Shown: positions 19,442 to 28,424, counted from the stretch's first letter. The stretch is 64,000 bases of DNA from Ochrobactrum quorumnocens (GCF_002278035.1 NZ_CP022604.1:1178001-1242000), one strand, 5' to 3'. Program-made: numbers and translations. The notes: generated from the sequence alone by a model not told the origin.

Positions 19442-20404
19442 TTAAGCCTGTGCTGCGACCTGCGCTTCACGTGCAGCCTTTAGCTTCGCAAAATCATCGC
19501 CAGCATGGTGCGATGAACGTGTCAGCGGGCTGGACGCAACAAGCAGGAAGCCCTTGGTACGACCAATCGTCTCAAAGGACTTGAATTCGTCCGGCGTCAC
19601 AAAACGGATAACCGGATGGTGCTTACGGGTTGGCTGGAGATACTGACCGATGGTCATGAAATCCACCTCAGCAGAACGTAGGTCATCCATCAGCTGAAGG
19701 ATTTCGTTCCGCTCTTCGCCAAGGCCAACCATAATGCCGGATTTGGTGAAGATCGTTGGGTCGAGTTCCTTCACACGCTGCAACAAGCGGATCGAATGGA
19801 AATAGCGCGCACCGGGACGAACCTTGAGATACTTCGAAGGCACCGTTTCCAGATTGTGATTAAACACATCCGGGCGTGCCTTGACCACGATCTCAAGCGC
19901 GCCTTCCTTACGCAGGAAGTCTGGCGTCAGAATTTCGATCGTCGTCTTTGGCGCGGCTTCACGAATCGCGAGAATGACATCGGCGAAATGCTGCGCGCCT
20001 CCATCGGCCAGATCGTCACGATCGACTGACGTGATTACAACATGCGTCAGCCCCATCTGTTTGACGGCGCGACCCACATTTTCAGGCTCATTCGGGTCGA
20101 GAGCCTTCGGAATACCAGTGGAAACGTTACAGAACGCACAAGCGCGGGTGCAAATCTCACCCATGATCATGAAGGTTGCGTGCTTCTTTTCCCAGCACTC
20201 ACCAATGTTCGGGCAACCAGCTTCTTCGCAAACAGTGACAAGCTTGTTGGAGCGGACGATCTCACGCGTTTCATTATAGCCACGCGAAACGGGGGCCTTG
20301 ACTCGGATCCAGTCGGGCTTCTTCAAAACTTCATTGTCTGGACGGTGAGCCTTTTCAGGATGCCGTTGACGTCTCTGGTTCACTGTATCGAGAACTGTAA
20401 CCAT
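19442..20404 (-). CDS. lipA: Lipoyl synthase LipA
   Basis: Radical-SAM enzyme that inserts two sulfur atoms into octanoyl groups bound to lipoyl domains. In the 320-residue protein the radical-SAM cluster ligands are in CTRACAFC and the auxiliary sulfur-donor cluster ligands in [12 protein letters not shown]; the RSSHHAGDD near the C terminus supplies the conserved serine. It sits downstream of the genes for E1 beta, E2 and E3 of pyruvate dehydrogenase, whose lipoyl domains are its targets. Confidence 0.98.
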   Translation of the reverse strand: MVTVLDTVNQRRQRHPEKAHRPDNEVLKKPDWIRVKAPVSRGYNETREIVRSNKLVTVCEEAGCPNIGECWEKKHATFMIMGEICTRACAFCNVSTGIPKALDPNEPENVGRAVKQMGLTHVVITSVDRDDLADGGAQHFADVILAIREAAPKTTIEILTPDFLRKEGALEIVVKARPDVFNHNLETVPSKYLKVRPGARYFHSIRLLQRVKELDPTIFTKSGIMVGLGEERNEILQLMDDLRSAEVDFMTIGQYLQPTRKHHPVIRFVTPDEFKSFETIGRTKGFLLVASSPLTRSSHHAGDDFAKLKAAREAQVAAQA

Positions 20405-20527
20405 GCTGTTTCCTGCCTATCTGGAACAAAACGCCTGCAGGCCTTGTGCTCCAACAATGGGTAGACCCCTGAATATGGCATGCCCTAACAATTTGAAGCA
20501 CTGCTACGCAATGCCCATAACTGCGGC

Positions 20528-20743
20528 TTACCGTCTCGCTGCAATCCCAATCGCTCTGAAAACCAAAGCCCATATGAGACCGAATATAAGGCCGCCGAAG
20601 CCAAGTGCCAAGGTCAGTGTCCAGACACCGTACCAGCCGACAATCGCCATTCCGTTGATCGATATAGTGTTTCCGCCGATCAAGCTAAAGCTTCCGGCAA
20701 GAAAACCCAGTGCAAGACCGCCTGCGGTACACCATTTTATCAT
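20528..20743 (-). CDS. Small two-helix membrane protein, unknown function
   Basis: A 71-residue hydrophobic protein with two probable transmembrane helices (about 8-25 and 36-66) and an RR C terminus. I do not recognise a family. It lies between lpd and lipA on the same strand and could be part of that transcript. The surroundings give no firm functional hint. Confidence 0.6.
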   Translation of the reverse strand: MIKWCTAGGLALGFLAGSFSLIGGNTISINGMAIVGWYGVWTLTLALGFGGLIFGLIWALVFRAIGIAARR

Positions 20744-20821
20744 GGGCCAGGCGGCACGCCGCCAAGGCCCTCCATTATCGATCAGTGGAATGTGCTTACT
20801 CCTATGTAAGAGCCTTCTAAA

Positions 20822-22273
20822 TTACATATTCAGCGCGCGGCCATAGGCATCCAGCACACTTTCCTTCATTGTCTCGGAAATGGTTGGATGCGGGAAGACC
20901 GAATGCATCAGCTCTTCTTCAGTGGTTTCAAGGTTCATCGCGACAACGAAACCCTGAATAAGCTCTGTTACTTCTGCGCCGACCAGATGGGCGCCCAGCA
21001 GCTGTCCGGTTTTCTTGTCGAAAATGGTCTTAACCAGACCCTGATCTTCACCAAGTGCGATTGCCTTGCCGTTGGCGACAAATGGGAAACGGCCAACGCG
21101 AATATCGCGTCCAAGCTCTTTCGCTTTGGCTTCAGTAAGACCAACGGAGGCGACCTGCGGGTTACAATAGGTGCAGCCGGGGACCATGTTGCGGTCGAGC
21201 GGATGAACATTCGGCAAACCGGCAATCTTTTCGACGCAGATAACGGCTTCATGCTCAGCCTTGTGAGCCAGCATTGGTGGACCAGCAACGTCACCGATAG
21301 CATAGATGCCATCAACGTTCGTCTTGCAATAAGCATCGATGGCAATGCAACCGCGATCTGTCTTGATGCCGAGTGCTTCAAGGCCGATATTCTCGATGTT
21401 ACCCTGAACGCCAACAGCCGAGATCATGCGATCAACGGTCAGCGTCTGAACCTTGCCGTCTTTGGTTTCGATATGAGCGGTCACATTGTTTGTGCCCTTC
21501 TCAACCTTCGAAACTTTGGCGTCTGTAATGATCTTGAGGCCACGCTTTTCGAGCTGCTTGCGCGCGAAAGTCGAGATCTCCGCGTCTTCAACCGGCATAA
21601 TATTCGACATCAGTTCAACGACAGTAACGTCAACGCCCATGTCATTGTAGAACGAAGCGAATTCGATACCGATTGCGCCAGAACCCATGACCAGCATGGT
21701 TTGTGGCAGTTCTTGTGGAACCATGGCTTCAAAATAAGTCCAGATCAGCTTGCCATCTGGCTCGATACCTGGAAGCGCACGCGGACGCGCACCAGTCGCA
21801 ACGATAATGTGCTTCGCTTTGTAAGTGCCCTCGCCCAGCGTGTTCTTTGGCTGTGGCGCCTGTGGCAGCATCGGTGCCTTGGAGGTCTTGGAAACAACGA
21901 TTTCACCCGGCTTGGAAAGCTTTGCTTCACCCCAGATCACGTCGATCTTGTTCTTCTTCATGAGGAAGCCAACGCCGCCATTCATGCGCTCGGCGATACC
22001 GCGCGAGCGGGAAACAACAGCCTTGATGTCTGCAGTGATCGAACCTTCAAGCTTCAGGCCATAATTCTTTGCATGATCAGCGAGGTGCTTCACTTCTGCT
22101 GAACGCAGCAGCGCCTTGGTAGGGATACAACCCCAGTTGGAGCAGATACCAGCAAGATGTTCGCGCTCTACAACAGCCGTCTTGAGCCCAAGCTGTGCTG
22201 CACGAATAGCGGCGACATAGCCTCCAGGACCCGATCCGATAACAATAACATCGTAACTGTTGGACACGCTCAT
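20822..22273 (-). CDS. lpd: Dihydrolipoyl dehydrogenase (E3) of pyruvate dehydrogenase
   Basis: FAD enzyme that reoxidises dihydrolipoyl groups and reduces NAD+. The start at ATG 22273 (MSVSNSYDVIVIGSGPGGY) is chosen because AGGAG precedes it and the FAD-binding fold begins at once; the frame is open a further 15 codons upstream. The 483-residue product has the redox-active disulfide in GICSNWGCIPTKAL, the NAD-binding GSGAIGIEFAS, and the C-terminal His-Glu pair in FPHPTISE. An insertion rich in P/Q near residue 145 is a feature of the PDH-linked E3 in Rhizobiales. It follows pdhA-pdhB-pdhC and an esterase gene. Confidence 0.97.
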   Translation of the reverse strand: MSVSNSYDVIVIGSGPGGYVAAIRAAQLGLKTAVVEREHLAGICSNWGCIPTKALLRSAEVKHLADHAKNYGLKLEGSITADIKAVVSRSRGIAERMNGGVGFLMKKNKIDVIWGEAKLSKPGEIVVSKTSKAPMLPQAPQPKNTLGEGTYKAKHIIVATGARPRALPGIEPDGKLIWTYFEAMVPQELPQTMLVMGSGAIGIEFASFYNDMGVDVTVVELMSNIMPVEDAEISTFARKQLEKRGLKIITDAKVSKVEKGTNNVTAHIETKDGKVQTLTVDRMISAVGVQGNIENIGLEALGIKTDRGCIAIDAYCKTNVDGIYAIGDVAGPPMLAHKAEHEAVICVEKIAGLPNVHPLDRNMVPGCTYCNPQVASVGLTEAKAKELGRDIRVGRFPFVANGKAIALGEDQGLVKTIFDKKTGQLLGAHLVGAEVTELIQGFVVAMNLETTEEELMHSVFPHPTISETMKESVLDAYGRALNM

Positions 22274-22351
22274 TCTCCTCGAGTGGTCTTTATGCCGGCT
22301 CACCGGCATATCTTTCACTGTTCAAAAAGCCGATATCATCGGCCCAATAAT

Positions 22352-22990
22352 TCACAAACCGAGCACTGCACGAACAACAGGCTCCAGCCCTTGTCCGATT
22401 GCCCGGGTATTTTCTCTATCCAGATGCACACCATCAAGCGAAGTCGTCTTCGCGACAGTCGAAGCATCAAAAAACGCGCATTTCATTTCATCGGCAAGTC
22501 CGGCAAGCAACGGACCTAACTTGGCGGTTTCAACAATACCGCCCGCAAACATCGAAGCAAAAGCCGGATCAGCGCTCTCGCTGATATGTGGTGGCGCTAC
22601 GATAAGGATTTCAGGAACGGTCGAACCTTCACCATACGGGTGCGAACGAATGATCTGTATCAATCTGCGCATGCAAGAATGGCTTGAAAAAGCGTCACCC
22701 ACGACCTGTGGCTTCATATCATTGCTACCAAGCAAGATAATAACCAGATCAAGTGGGGAGTGTGTGCCGAGCAATGTTGGCAGAATACGAGCGCCATTGC
22801 GGTCTTCTGCTGCCGTATAGTCATCGAAGGCAGTCGTGCGGCCGTTCAGCCCTTCGGCAATGACGTTGGCCTGCGAACCGAGCGCGTTCTGTAAAACTGA
22901 AGGCCAGCGATCTTCCAATGGAAGACGTGCGCCATTGGGAGCCTGATAGCCCCACGTCAATGAGTCACCAAAGCATAAAATAGACTTCAT
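22352..22990 (-). CDS. SGNH/GDSL-family hydrolase (arylesterase type)
   Basis: The 212-residue protein has the SGNH blocks of small esterases: CFGDSLTWGYQ with the nucleophilic serine, a Gly in GLNGRTT, GSNDMK, and the Asp-x-x-His pair in DGVHLD. It resembles arylesterase/acyl-CoA thioesterase-like hydrolases. No signal peptide is evident, so it is probably cytoplasmic. Its ATG overlaps the stop of a 59-codon ORF by 4 bases. Its place inside the pdh operon is conserved in relatives, but the substrate is unknown. Confidence 0.9.
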   Translation of the reverse strand: MKSILCFGDSLTWGYQAPNGARLPLEDRWPSVLQNALGSQANVIAEGLNGRTTAFDDYTAAEDRNGARILPTLLGTHSPLDLVIILLGSNDMKPQVVGDAFSSHSCMRRLIQIIRSHPYGEGSTVPEILIVAPPHISESADPAFASMFAGGIVETAKLGPLLAGLADEMKCAFFDASTVAKTTSLDGVHLDRENTRAIGQGLEPVVRAVLGL

Positions 22991-23166
22991 GCGTTATGGC
23001 TCCGTGGAATATGGATTTGATCAATAAACTGAAAAATAAAACAAAAAAAAGCAAATCCAAGCCACGCAAGCAACTTGCGCATCAATGCATGTTTCTTGAC
23101 AGCAGAGACGCCGCCAAGGCTTTTCCCGATAGTAGAGGCAACGAAAAGCCTTGGCGTTAATGTCAT
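22987..23166 (-). CDS. Small membrane ORF between pdhC and the esterase gene
   Basis: The ATG at 23166 follows the pdhC TAA by a single base, and its TGA overlaps the esterase ATG at 22990 in an ATGA arrangement. Both junctions suggest translation in series. The 59-residue product (MTLTPRLFVASTIGKSLGG...) has a basic middle and one hydrophobic segment near residues 31-46. The frame is also open upstream into pdhC, so the start is uncertain. No family recognised. Confidence 0.5.
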   Translation of the reverse strand: MTLTPRLFVASTIGKSLGGVSAVKKHALMRKLLAWLGFAFFCFIFQFIDQIHIPRSHNA

Positions 23167-23167
23167 A

Positions 23168-24529
23168 TTACACCAGCATACCCATTGGGTTTTCGATGTG
23201 ACGCTTGAAGGCCTGTGCCAGTTCAGCAGCAAGAGCACCATCTACTGCACGATGATCGGTCGAAAGAGTTACGGACATAACTGTCGCAACCTTGATTTCA
23301 CCGTTCTTGACCACTGCCCGCTGTTCGCCCGCACCGATTGCGAAAATCGTCGCATGCGGTGGGTTGATGATCGCGGCAAAGTCCTTGACGCCAAACATGC
23401 CAAGGTTGGACACAGAGGTCGAACCACCCTGATATTCGTCAGGCTTGAGCTTGCGGTCACGCGCACGCTTGGCAAGGTCCTTCATCTCATTGGAAATGGC
23501 GGACAATGTCTTCGATTCCGACTGACGCACGATTGGCGTAATCAGACCGCCCGGGATCGACACAGCAACGCCGACATCCGCACGCTTGTGCTTGATCATG
23601 CCGCCTTCCGTCCAGGAGACGTTGGCCTCAGGAATATCACGCAGCGCAAGAGCCACGGCCTTGATCACCAGATCGTTGACAGAAAGCTTGTAGGCCGGAA
23701 CCTCACCCTTCTCTGTCTTGATCAGCGGTGCAGCTGAATTGATCTGCGAACGCAGAGCCAGAAGTGCATCCAGTTCGCAATCGATCGTCAGATAAAAATG
23801 CGGAACAGTCTGCTTCGATTCCACCAGACGGCGGGCAATCGTCTTGCGCATGCCGTCGTGAGGAACGATTTCGTATGTGCCTTCTTCAAAGAGCTTGAGG
23901 ATGGCATCATCCGACTGAGGCTTCGAAGCCGATGCAGTGGCCTGCTGTGCAGCAGATGCAGCCTTCGCGCCACCAGACTTAATAGCAGCTTCAACGTCAC
24001 GCTGAACGACGCGACCATATGGACCAGAGCCTTTTACAGCCGCAACGTCGACGCCTGCATCCTTAGCGATGCGGCGAGCAAGTGGTGATGCAAAGACGCG
24101 TTCACCCTTGTTCTCAGTGCCTTTGCTTGCAGCAGAAGCGGCCGCAGGAGCTTCAGCCTTCGCAGAAGCCGGGGCGGCTGCAGGTGCAGCTTCTTTCTTA
24201 GGCTCTTCCTTCGGTGCTTCAGCCTTTGGTGCAGGAGCAGCATCACCGCCCCCTGCTGCACTTTTGGCAGCTTCAGCAACATCCTCGCCGTCTTCGGCGA
24301 GGATTGCGATCAACGCGTTGACCTTGACGCCTTCGGTTCCGGCAGGAACCACCAGCTTGGCAACGGTGCCTTCGTCGACAGCTTCGACTTCCATCGTCGC
24401 CTTATCGGTTTCGATCTCGGCAATCACATCGCCGGACGTTACCTTGTCGCCTTCCTTGACCAGCCACTTGGAAAGATTGCCTTCTTCCATCGTTGGCGAA
24501 AGCGCTGGCATGGTGATTTTAATCGGCAT
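23168..24529 (-). CDS. pdhC: Pyruvate dehydrogenase E2, dihydrolipoyl acetyltransferase
   Basis: E2 forms the core of the PDH complex and passes acetyl groups to CoA. The 453-residue protein has one lipoyl domain (lipoyl-lysine in [11 protein letters not shown]), an Ala/Pro/Glu-rich linker, the peripheral subunit-binding domain ([16 protein letters not shown]), and the catalytic domain ending in the [13 protein letters not shown] active site. A single lipoyl domain is the alphaproteobacterial form, complemented by the extra lipoyl domain on E1 beta next door. It begins 13 bases after pdhB. Confidence 0.97.
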   Translation of the reverse strand: MPIKITMPALSPTMEEGNLSKWLVKEGDKVTSGDVIAEIETDKATMEVEAVDEGTVAKLVVPAGTEGVKVNALIAILAEDGEDVAEAAKSAAGGGDAAPAPKAEAPKEEPKKEAAPAAAPASAKAEAPAAASAASKGTENKGERVFASPLARRIAKDAGVDVAAVKGSGPYGRVVQRDVEAAIKSGGAKAASAAQQATASASKPQSDDAILKLFEEGTYEIVPHDGMRKTIARRLVESKQTVPHFYLTIDCELDALLALRSQINSAAPLIKTEKGEVPAYKLSVNDLVIKAVALALRDIPEANVSWTEGGMIKHKRADVGVAVSIPGGLITPIVRQSESKTLSAISNEMKDLAKRARDRKLKPDEYQGGSTSVSNLGMFGVKDFAAIINPPHATIFAIGAGEQRAVVKNGEIKVATVMSVTLSTDHRAVDGALAAELAQAFKRHIENPMGMLV

Positions 24530-24542
24530 GTCCAGTACCTCC

Positions 24543-25931
24543 TCAGGCGGTGTAGGTCACGGCTTTCACCGCTTCTACCACTTCTGCAACAGTTGGCAGA
24601 GCCAACTTTTCAAGATTTGCCGCATATGGCATCGGCACATCCTTGCCAGCGATCGTCAGGATCGGCGCATCGAGGTAATCGAAAGCCTGCTGCATGACGC
24701 GGGTAGCAATCTCAGTACCAACGGACGACTGTGGATAGCCTTCTTCCACAGTCACGAGGCGGCCAGTTTTCTTGACCGATTCGACAACTGTCGGAATGTC
24801 CATTGGACGGATGGTGCGCAGATCAATGATTTCCACATCGATACCGAGACCGGCCAGCTCTTCTGCAGCCTTGATCGCATAGGTCATGCCGATACCGAAC
24901 GAAACGATGGTCGCGTCCTTGCCCTGCTTATGAATGCGGGCCTTGCCAATTGGCAGAACGAAATCATCAAGCTTCGGCACATCAAAATGATGACCGTAAA
25001 GGATTTCGTTTTCGAGGAAGACTACCGGATTTGGATCACGGATAGCAGCCTTGAGCAGGCCCTTCGCGTCAGCTGCCGTATAAGGCATGACGACCTTGAG
25101 GCCCGGAATCTGGCTGTACCATGCAGCATAGCACTGAGAGTGCTGAGCTGCGACGCGGGCAGCTGCACCCGAAGGGCCGCGGAACACCATTGGTGCGCCC
25201 ATCTGACCACCGGACATATAAAGCGTCTTGGCTGCCGAATTAATGATCTGGTCAATCGCCTGCATGGCGAAGTTGAACGTCATGAATTCAACGACCGGCT
25301 TCAGGCCAGCCATTGCGGCACCAACGCCAACACCGGCAAAACCGTGTTCGGTGATCGGGGTATCAACGACGCGGCGCGGGCCGAATTCGTCGAGAAGACC
25401 CTGCGTGATCTTGTAAGCACCCTGATATTCGGCAACTTCTTCACCCATGATGAAGACATTTTCGTCACGGCGCATTTCTTCGGCCATGGCATCGCGCAGT
25501 GCTTCACGCACAGTTGTCGAAACCATTTCTGTACCGGCTGGAATATCCGGATCAGCAGCAACTTCAACCTTTGGAGTAGCTGGAACGCTATCGGCTTTCT
25601 TTTCTTCAGCCTTTGGCGCTTCTTTTGCTTCTTCCTTCGGTGCTTCAGCCTTGGCCGCCGGAGCAGAGCCAATATCAGAGGCGCTTTCACCATCGCCGAG
25701 CAGAACTGCGATCGGCGTATTGACCTTCACGCCTTCCGTACCTTCTTCGATGAGAATTTTACCGATTGTGCCTTCATCAACGGCTTCAACTTCCATCGTC
25801 GCCTTATCGGTTTCGATTTCCGCGATCACGTCACCAGACGTAACCTTGTCGCCTTCTTTTTTAAGCCACTTGGAAAGTTTGCCCTCTTCCATCGTAGGAG
25901 AAAGGGCAGGCATGAGAATTTCTACGGGCAT
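24543..25931 (-). CDS. pdhB: Pyruvate dehydrogenase E1 component subunit beta with fused lipoyl domain
   Basis: The 462-residue protein starts with a lipoyl domain (residues 1-80, lysine in [11 protein letters not shown]), then an acidic Ala/Pro linker to about 130, then the thiamine-diphosphate-binding E1 beta fold ([27 protein letters not shown]). The fused lipoyl domain is characteristic of Rhizobiales PDH. It works as a heterotetramer with PdhA and precedes pdhC by 13 bases. The lipoyl domains of pdhB and pdhC are nearly identical in protein, suggesting duplication or gene conversion. Confidence 0.97.
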   Translation of the reverse strand: MPVEILMPALSPTMEEGKLSKWLKKEGDKVTSGDVIAEIETDKATMEVEAVDEGTIGKILIEEGTEGVKVNTPIAVLLGDGESASDIGSAPAAKAEAPKEEAKEAPKAEEKKADSVPATPKVEVAADPDIPAGTEMVSTTVREALRDAMAEEMRRDENVFIMGEEVAEYQGAYKITQGLLDEFGPRRVVDTPITEHGFAGVGVGAAMAGLKPVVEFMTFNFAMQAIDQIINSAAKTLYMSGGQMGAPMVFRGPSGAAARVAAQHSQCYAAWYSQIPGLKVVMPYTAADAKGLLKAAIRDPNPVVFLENEILYGHHFDVPKLDDFVLPIGKARIHKQGKDATIVSFGIGMTYAIKAAEELAGLGIDVEIIDLRTIRPMDIPTVVESVKKTGRLVTVEEGYPQSSVGTEIATRVMQQAFDYLDAPILTIAGKDVPMPYAANLEKLALPTVAEVVEAVKAVTYTA

Positions 25932-25949
25932 GACAACACCTTTCTCGAA

Positions 25950-26990
25950 TTAGAGCAGAATATCCGTGTAGAGCTCGGAAGCATCCGGCTCTGGATCGTT
26001 TTGAGCGAAATCGGCGGAATCAGCGACGATGTCGCGAACTTCCTTGTCGATTTCCTTCAGCTCTTCTTCAGTGGCCCAGCCCTTTTCGATCAGGCGCTGT
26101 TTTACCTGTTCGATAGGATCGTGTTCGGAACGCATCTTCTGCACTTCGTCCTTCGAGCGATATTTCGCAGGATCGGACATCGAGTGACCGCGATAACGAT
26201 AGGTTTCCATTTCAAGGATCAATGGACCCTTGCCGGAACGTGCCCAATCAACAGCGAACTCAGCAGCAGCGGCAACGGCGCGAACGTCCATGCCGTCAAC
26301 CTTGATGCCCGGAACGTTGAACGAAACACCGCGCTTGGAGAAGTCTGTTTCAGCAGAAGAACGCGAAACTGACGTACCCATCGCATAACGGTTGTTTTCA
26401 ATCACATAGATCACAGGGAGCTTCCACAGCGAAGCCATGTTGAAGCTTTCATAGACCTGACCCTGATTGGCAGCGCCGTCACCGAAATAGGTCACGGAAA
26501 CATTGTCATTGCCGCGATACTTGTTCGCGAAGGCAAGACCAGTTCCAAGCGGAACCTGAGCGCCAACGATACCATGGCCGCCGTAAAAGCCTTTCTCTTT
26601 CGAGAACATGTGCATGGAGCCGCCCTTGCCCTTGGAGTAACCTCCACGGCGTCCGGTCAACTCGGCCATGACACCACGTGCTTCCATGCCGGTAGCAAGC
26701 ATGTGACCATGGTCACGGTAGGAAGTGATAATTTGATCGCCTTCCTTCAGCGCTGTCTGCATGCCAACAACAACGGCTTCCTGACCGATGTAAAGATGGC
26801 AGAAACCGCCGATGAAGCCCATACCGTAAAGCTGACCGGCCTTTTCTTCGAAACGGCGGATCAACAACATCTCACGATAAGCGGCCAGTTCCTGCTTCTT
26901 GTCGAAGTTTGCAGGCGCAGGTGCCTTGGGGGTTGTAACAGAAGACGCCTGCATTTTGCCGGCAGGCGCCCTTTTAGCCCTCGGTGCCAT
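25950..26990 (-). CDS. pdhA: Pyruvate dehydrogenase E1 component subunit alpha
   Basis: The alpha subunit of the decarboxylating E1 enzyme. ATG at 26990 is chosen because GGAG sits 6 bases upstream; the frame stays open through a repeat region to 27086, but that extension is low-complexity and unlikely. The 346-residue product has the ThDP motif GDGAANQGQVYES...NNRYAMG and phosphate-loop-like YRYRGHSMSDPAKYR. An Ala/Lys-rich first 30 residues is typical. It is first in the pdhA-pdhB-pdhC-orf-esterase-lpd series. Its leader carries a nine-G tract and a palindrome. Confidence 0.97.
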   Translation of the reverse strand: MAPRAKRAPAGKMQASSVTTPKAPAPANFDKKQELAAYREMLLIRRFEEKAGQLYGMGFIGGFCHLYIGQEAVVVGMQTALKEGDQIITSYRDHGHMLATGMEARGVMAELTGRRGGYSKGKGGSMHMFSKEKGFYGGHGIVGAQVPLGTGLAFANKYRGNDNVSVTYFGDGAANQGQVYESFNMASLWKLPVIYVIENNRYAMGTSVSRSSAETDFSKRGVSFNVPGIKVDGMDVRAVAAAAEFAVDWARSGKGPLILEMETYRYRGHSMSDPAKYRSKDEVQKMRSEHDPIEQVKQRLIEKGWATEEELKEIDKEVRDIVADSADFAQNDPEPDASELYTDILL

Positions 26991-27009
26991 ATCTCGCTCC
27001 CTTAAGCAT

Positions 27010-27018
27010 CCCCCCCCC
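27010..27018. repeat. Nine-base C (G on mRNA) homopolymer in the pdhA leader
   Basis: Nine consecutive C on the plus strand (G9 on the transcript) lie about 20 bases upstream of the pdhA ATG, directly beside a 10-bp stem-loop. Tracts of this length are prone to slippage, and this one could alter leader spacing between the repeat hairpin and the ribosome-binding site. Confidence 0.6.
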
Positions 27019-27108
27019 GAAAATCGGGATCGATTTTCGGAAGACATGATGCGTCGATTCAAATTACCAGAGCGACCCTTACGCACCCGTAGGGCAAACG
27101 GCGCTCTA
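27017..27108 (-). repeat. Dispersed palindromic intergenic repeat, family 1 (pdhA copy)
   Basis: On the minus strand this runs TAGAGCG, an inner CCCT/AGGG stem, CGCTCT, then TTTGAATC-ACGCATC and a perfect 10-bp stem CCGAAAATCG/CGATTTTCGG with 4-base loop (27017-27040). The first half matches the copy after lexA at 43077-43130. It lies between ftsB and pdhA. Similar AGAGCG...CGCTCT elements are widespread in Rhizobiales intergenic DNA. Confidence 0.65.
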
Positions 27109-27233
27109 AGATTGTTGTTCTATTGTGACGTTATACGGGCAATTTACAAGATACAATATGCACCCAGAGCATAGCTGCTATGCCGCCAAGCCTTTAAAAA
27201 CATATCACAAAAAGACAATTAACTGGATTTGAG

Positions 27234-27563
27234 TTAATTCGACTTGTCTTCCTTTGAAATGATTATAGTCATTTCGTCGGGATGGGAGAGATTAAGCGCC
27301 CTGCGCGCTTGCTCGTCAAGCATATCCTTTTCGATCGACCCATCGCGCAAAAGCGTGACGCGCTTCTCAAGTGCGGCCCTGTCGGCAGTCACTTTCTCAA
27401 GCTGCTGGCTAAGCAGGCTTTTCTGTTCTTCAAGCTGAATACGGGAATAAAGACCAAACTCGCCATGATAGGCGTGAAAGCCGAAATAGCTAAGAAACGC
27501 AGCCGTCAAAATAGGCAGCACAAAGCGCCCGCGGATAGATTTACGTTTCTGCTTGGTCCACAT
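27234..27563 (-). CDS. ftsB: Cell-division protein FtsB/DivIC family
   Basis: Small bitopic protein of the divisome that links FtsL and FtsQ. It has a short basic cytoplasmic N terminus, one transmembrane segment (VLPILTAAFLSYFGFHAY), and a periplasmic coiled coil (EEQKSLLSQQLEKVTADRAALEKRV), followed by the DIV1C-like tail. The ATG at 27563 has GGAAGGA upstream and gives 109 residues; the longer GTG start at 27584 lacks this. In alphaproteobacteria ftsB lies between eno and pdhA, as here. Confidence 0.9.
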   Translation of the reverse strand: MWTKQKRKSIRGRFVLPILTAAFLSYFGFHAYHGEFGLYSRIQLEEQKSLLSQQLEKVTADRAALEKRVTLLRDGSIEKDMLDEQARRALNLSHPDEMTIIISKEDKSN

Positions 27564-27755
27564 TTCGGCTTCCTTCCCGGACACTCAAAACGGCTTTGAT
27601 TCTCGTCAAAAAGCCGTCAATCCGATTTCCACCATGAAGCATTATTTTGCTTAACAGAGATTTACCGCAGCCCTATGACGCAAGCTTATCGAGCATATTT
27701 CTTTGAAAAGAGGCTTTATTTCAGCGATTGGGCACACAGAATCACAAATGGCAGA

Positions 27756-27828
27756 TAGTGACCTGTTTCCGACATTTGCATCCCTCAGTGACAGGCATCG
27801 AAAAAATGTCGGAATCAAAAGACCACTT
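27756..27828. repeat. Dispersed palindromic repeat, family 2 (ftsB copy)
   Basis: The left arm AGTG(AC)CTG-TTCCGACATTT and right arm ATGTCGGAATC-AAAAGACCACTT are inverted copies. The same element recurs at 47624-47686 before gltA with shared TTCCGACATTTGC and GACCACT. It has no coding capacity, so it resembles a small miniature or REP-like element. Confidence 0.65.
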
Positions 27829-27844
27829 GCAACTTTATGAATCC

Positions 27845-27917
27845 AGTGGATTTTTCGAATTTGACGTTTGAAACAGCATCGATATCATCCGAATTCAAAC
27901 GTCAAATTCAATCCACT
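27845..27917. repeat. Long inverted repeat downstream of the DUF1428 gene
   Basis: Perfect 16-bp arms (27857-27872 and 27894-27909, GAATTTGACGTTTGAA and its complement) around a 21-base loop, extended by AGTGGAT (27845-27851) and ATCCACT (27911-27917) across a small asymmetric bulge. In total 23 bp pair. No T-run follows, so it is not a standard terminator. It abuts the family-2 repeat. Confidence 0.75.
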
Positions 27918-27951
27918 ATGGCCACCATTTGATCATTAATAATTGTGGAAA

Positions 27952-28305
27952 TCACACATCGAGAATGGTCGAGAAGCCACCCATGATCATGCGTTTGCCG
28001 TCAAAAGGCATGGTATCGCCCATTTCCTTCATGCGCGGGTCGCTCATCATCTTCTCGTTCGCGGCATCTCTTGTGGCTTTGTCTGGATATTCAAACCACG
28101 AGAAGACCACATCCTCATCGGCTGTCGCCTGCACTGCACGGCGAAAATCAGTGACTTTGCCATCGGGTACATCGTCACCCCAGGCTTCGACCATCCGCGT
28201 CACGCCAAATTCCTTAAACAGCGCCGACGCTTTGGCGGCATGTTTCTGATATGTGTCCTTGTTCGCCTTAGGAACAGCGACAACAAATCCTTCGATATAA
28301 GCCAT
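27952..28305 (-). CDS. DUF1428 family protein
   Basis: A 117-residue cytoplasmic protein with the DUF1428 pattern: YIEGFVVAVPKANKDTY at the N terminus, EAWGDDVPDGKVTDF, and SWFEYPDKATRDAANEKM. The fold is of the dimeric alpha/beta-barrel (ferredoxin-like) type, and the biochemical role is unknown. It stands alone on its strand, with an operator-like palindrome about 96 bases upstream overlapping a promoter, which suggests tight repression. Such small proteins are often induced by stress regulators; that link is inference. Confidence 0.88.
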   Translation of the reverse strand: MAYIEGFVVAVPKANKDTYQKHAAKASALFKEFGVTRMVEAWGDDVPDGKVTDFRRAVQATADEDVVFSWFEYPDKATRDAANEKMMSDPRMKEMGDTMPFDGKRMIMGGFSTILDV

Positions 28306-28400
28306 TTCTCTCTCCCATTTTTTCCGCCCGTTTCATTGACTGCGTTTGCCCTCGGTTCACTTTCCTCTGAAATAGGTCACTAAACTTAACTGGCAACAGC

Positions 28401-28424
28401 ATTTACATTGATATCAATGTAAAT
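28401..28424. promoter_or_regulatory. Perfect 24-bp palindrome, operator of the DUF1428 gene
   Basis: Half-site ATTTACATTGAT followed by its exact complement gives 24 bp of perfect dyad symmetry. It overlaps the -10 region of a probable promoter, the arrangement of a dimeric repressor (MarR, ArsR or TetR type) blocking RNA polymerase. No regulator gene is adjacent in the window. Confidence 0.7.

Larger units (their letters stand above)
27564..27951. other. ftsB upstream region: repeats, no gene
   Basis: About 390 bases without a credible coding sequence. It carries a family-2 palindromic repeat (27756-27828) and immediately next to it a long inverted repeat (27845-27917). The ftsB promoter is presumably between 27564 and 27750. 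Confidence 0.6.

Noticed and set aside
20888-22102. A 404-codon plus-strand frame opposite lpd
   Set aside because: Shadow of the lpd reading frame with no ribosome-binding site or recognisable motif.
24069-26372. A 767-codon open frame on the plus strand opposite pdhC and pdhB
   Set aside because: Antisense to two certain genes. Its composition (Phe/His/Arg-rich, then Ser/Ala-rich over the lipoyl linkers) follows from the complementary codons and shows no domain.
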